A DNA stretch of 64,000 nt from Ampullaceana balthica. Taxonomy: Eukaryota > Mollusca > Gastropoda > Lymnaeidae. The notes under the pieces are model-generated. The model had not been told where the DNA came from and ran no database searches. It saw only the letters and a program-made list of their open reading frames with translations. The stretch lies in NCBI GenBank assembly GCA_944989445.1, contig CALYLW010000429.1, positions 124,001 to 188,000 on the forward strand. The letters run 5' to 3'. A program made the position numbers and the translations under genes. Shown here piece after piece: positions 60,691 through 64,000 of this stretch (positions are counted from its first letter, which is position 1; each line of letters begins with the position of its first letter).

Positions 60691-62821
60691 TTACTTATTT
60701 GCTGTGTGAGTGGCTGCTTCATCTTTGATGGCGGTTATATCTGGCATGGCTTCTGAAAAATATTTAAGACACAACAGCAATATGAATAAGAAGTTTTTAT
60801 CACCTGAAACCATAATTATTAATAGTTAAGTTGCTTTGGTTATTACAGTAAAAATGTTAGATCACATGTTGTTTTCCGTAAAAAGAATTGACTGTCTTCT
60901 TATTTGGTAACAAGTTCAGAGAATATCAAAACACACTATTAAAAACTAGGCATTTCAGAACAAAGTCTCTAATGCTCTATGGAAGATACAAACATAAAGT
61001 ATACATATAATCAAGAAATACTACCTTGAAAAGAAACCTTAAATTTTTTGCTGCCAACTGAATTTTGTGATTGCTCAGGTGGACGTTTGCTTAATATTTG
61101 GCTTGGTGAGTTAAGATGATTTTTCTCTGAAATTGAATGAATAACAGGGATAACTTGCTCAGAATCTTCAATATTAACTGACATTGCAGCAGACATAAAA
61201 TTTTCCATCCCATTTTTATTTTCCATCACAGAGACAGAAGACTTGACTTCTGTTTCCTTTAAAATGACTGAATTTGTAGGCATTGAGTTTGCAGCATCAA
61301 GTTCAGCTGTTTGTCCCTGAATGACTTGTAGTTGTAGGTTGTTGAAATTATTTGATTTTATATTGAAGGAGGTTTTCTGAGACTCTGTAAAAAAAAATTT
61401 GATAAAATCATTAACAAATTAAATCCTATTTAAAGAAAAATGTTCCTTTATAAAAAATAATATTGCGTAAATTTCTAGTGTTTTTTTTAATTAACTAGGT
61501 GATCTAAGAAAGCTTTATTTTTTGTACTCGATAATAAATAAAAATTTATCATTTAAAATACCTTGACAAAATTACTAAAACAATTACCCCCCACCTCTCA
61601 TAAAGGAAACAAATCATAACTCACTCATTATTTTTAACTTGGATGACATGTAATTGTTCTCCTGCTTGAGTCTCTTGACAGTTTCTAAATGTTTTTCTGC
61701 TCTTTGAGCAAATGCAAATAATTTGTCACGATAGTAATCTTTTTCTTCTTTAACTTCTAGCAGTTCAACTTTTAGGCTCTTAAGAAACCAAAAGAAAAGA
61801 TATTTAGAAAATGTTTAAAAAATAAAATTTAAATAGGTCAAAAATATTGTTTGACAATACAATTATAGTATTTTATGGCACAGATTTAATAATTTCAGAT
61901 AATAATATTAAAAATATGATGTTAAACAAACAAATCCAAAGTGGAAACAAAAATATATGTAAAGTAACAGCACAGAATGGGAAAAATCTAAATAGCAATG
62001 GTTAAAATTTTACTAGTACTAGGCAAGTATAAGAGTTTACCTCCAGCTTTTCACTGCTGATGACTGACTGAGTTTTACCCTTTTCCATAAAGTTTTCCTC
62101 TAATTCTCTAATCTGTTTATTAAGAAGCTCCATGTGTTGGCCATACTCTACAAGCTTAGATTTCCTTGATTGTAACTTCTCTTCATAATATTTCAGGTCT
62201 TGATTCAGATGTTGAACCTTTTTCTCTAGATTAGAGATGTATCTTTCACTCAAGTCATTCCTGCCTAATTTTTGCTGTGCCTGGAGCCTACCAGTACCAG
62301 TCTTCCTGTATTTTTCAAAATTTATCTTCTTCAGTTTAGCATCTACTACTGCTTTCTTCTTCTTAACTTCTGCCATTCTTCTATCATGAGTTTTTAATAG
62401 GTCCTCAGCAGAGGCTAATTTTTTATTCATCAATTTTTTCTCTCCTTCTAATGCGGCGTTGGCCATTTCCGCTTTTTCTAAGAGTCCTTTCAGTTTGTTC
62501 TGTTCAGCTTGGGCCTAACAATGAAATCATTGTTCTTCTTTATTATAAAGGTTTATGACAACATGTCCTAGAATGTATAGAGCTGAGCAAACATCAACTA
62601 ACAATACTATTATACTAAGTATACATCTCTCCAGTGTTAAATAACTTAACTAAAAATTTGTATGCCATTAATTATTGAAGCCTCATATAAATGCATTGCA
62701 CAGGAGTGTTAATTATATTTGATACATTTGTTCACCCAATACTTACAGCATTAAATTCCTGTTGACACTTGGACTTCACTTCTGCCAAAGCACGTGAAGA
62801 ATCTTTGACCTGGTCTAGTGC
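60691..62821 (-). CDS. Coiled-coil protein, C-terminal 374 aa (5 exons, 5' partial)
   Basis: I do not recognise the family. Exons on the - strand: 62747-62821, 62041-62514, 61625-61778, 61025-61384 and 60691-60752 (TAA at 60693-60691). All borders are GT-AG, phases join in frame, and the total is 1125 nt. The first ~230 residues are rich in Lys, Glu, Leu and Gln with heptad-like spacing and are probably coiled coil: AQAEQNKLKGLLEKAEMANA, DLSERYISNLEKKVQHLNQD, LVEYGQHMELLNKQIRELEE, KEEKDYYRDKLFAFAQRAEK. The last ~140 residues are Ser/Asn-rich and probably disordered, with KRPPEQSQ and SKKFKVSF. No catalytic motif, signal peptide or membrane segment is seen. Upstream exons are outside the window or missed in 62822-64000. 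A cytoskeletal, centrosomal or meiotic scaffold is possible, but this is a guess. Confidence 0.82.
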
Positions 62822-64000
62822 CTGAGACATGGAATGAGAAACCATATACGTTATAACAGAGCTATCGAGATGCATGTGGGTGGCAGCCTGCTGGTCTATT
62901 AATATTGCGCCAAAGAAGAGATAAACAGCATAAATTAAATGAATGGCAAGTTACATGTTAAATTGTTACATATAACTACAGGGTACATCTTTAGTAAATA
63001 TCAGTACTACAAATTTGGGTCAAAATACTGGTAAATACATCATGATGAAAATAGAAATTGTGGACCAAAGCCTTCAATACAAAACAATATCTTTAAATGT
63101 ACCCCCTTAGACTTAGACTGTAATTGGATCTCATAAATATAATCTATGTTTTGAAATGGGTCAGTTAAAACGTTGTTGCAACAACTTAGAATATTTTGTC
63201 TTTATTTACTTGTGGGAGGCATTATTAGGGCTGCAAGCGGGTACCCGGGAAACCATCGCAGTACTGATACACGGGAATCCGACATAGGAAGATCAAGCCA
63301 AAAAGACAATAGATAAAAGAACTCTTCAACTGACAGTGGTATTTTGTTAAGTCACACTCAAATTGGACCAGTAGAAGTTGGGTTTATAAATTATGTAGGC
63401 CATGAGTTAATTCATGCAGCTGAGCAGGCGGTGTACCTGGGATTTATTATGGAGTACATGACTATGATGAAGTAGCAGCAGTATTTGCGCTCTTTCCTGT
63501 TGCTTGTGGCTGTTTTAAATGTGTTAAAATGTCAACAAGACGTAAGTAAATAAACTTGCCAGAATTCTTTTAATGTCAATCAATTACTGGTAAATAATAA
63601 CATTTTCATTATTTTATTAATGCAATCTGATCAATGGAATGGCAGCAACACAAGCACGATCAGACAATATTTTGCCACAGTACATAGGTTGGGTGTTCGG
63701 CCAAAAGCCACCCCAGTATAGTATAGTTAAGTTTTCGGTATCAAGTAAAGCAAAATTGATGACCAGAGATAGATCAGTTATGACTGATAGCAGCATTGTG
63801 TCATTTATTATGAGTGTATTGAATAATTAAATAAATTATAAATTCCAGTTAAGTTTCATCGCTTCCAAAGTACAAGTGTATATTAAACTTTAAGACGAAA
63901 TGGCTCAATAAATATGTGCATGCACTGCTACCAGGTTTAACATGGCCAATGAATGATGATGGAGTTTTTAAAATTAGTTTGAAAGAAATTGCAGGAGCTG
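62822..64000. other. Presumed intron of the coiled-coil gene
   Basis: No further exon recognised. At about 63226 'TAGGGCTGCAAGCGGGTACC' resembles a hAT end without a partner. The 63-aa ORF at 63639 resembles nothing known. Confidence 0.4.

Overview
This is AT-rich DNA from an invertebrate animal. The genes are split by GT-AG introns, and the spaces between and within them are full of transposons, MITEs (small non-autonomous DNA elements) and tandem repeats. Nothing is prokaryotic. A mollusc or another lophotrochozoan would fit the transposon mix (Penelope-like element, many small hAT MITEs, tRNA-derived SINE), but the sequence does not prove it.

Three host genes can be supported. (1) Positions 1-16080, + strand: the last 13 coding exons of an MCTP gene (multiple C2 domain and transmembrane region protein), giving the final C2 domain, both membrane segments and the C-terminus; the 5' part lies before the window. 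(2) Positions 17870-21035, - strand: a complete three-exon coding region for ribosomal protein eL36 (RPL36), tail to tail with MCTP. A candidate non-coding 5' exon lies about 6.6 kb upstream. (3) Positions 60691-62821, - strand: the last five coding exons of a coiled-coil protein I do not recognise, whose 5' end lies beyond the window or was not found.

The interval from 21 to 60.5 kb is repeat-dominated. It holds: a 3-kb element bounded by TTAA; a piggyBac-like MITE; large and small copies of a family ending GGGGCCGTCC with 3-bp target duplications; a 4.7-kb array built from about 0.5-kb units in both orientations with a higher-order period near 1.5 kb (31.3-36.0 kb); a Gag-like zinc-knuckle ORF; a broken APE-type LINE; a decayed hAT/ZMYM1-like transposase; a 1.6-kb minisatellite with a 336-bp higher-order period; and a broken Penelope-like element (RT plus GIY-YIG nuclease) with a hammerhead-like motif near its 3' end. 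Many hAT MITEs have exact 8-bp target duplications, and several are nested, so relative insertion order can be read directly.

The host genes are not an operon and show no shared pathway. The strongest candidates for something undescribed are the inverted-unit array with its conserved core seen at several dispersed sites, and the GGGGCCGTCC family. All coordinates, splice sites and target duplications were read by eye; family assignments rest on recognised motifs, not on a search.
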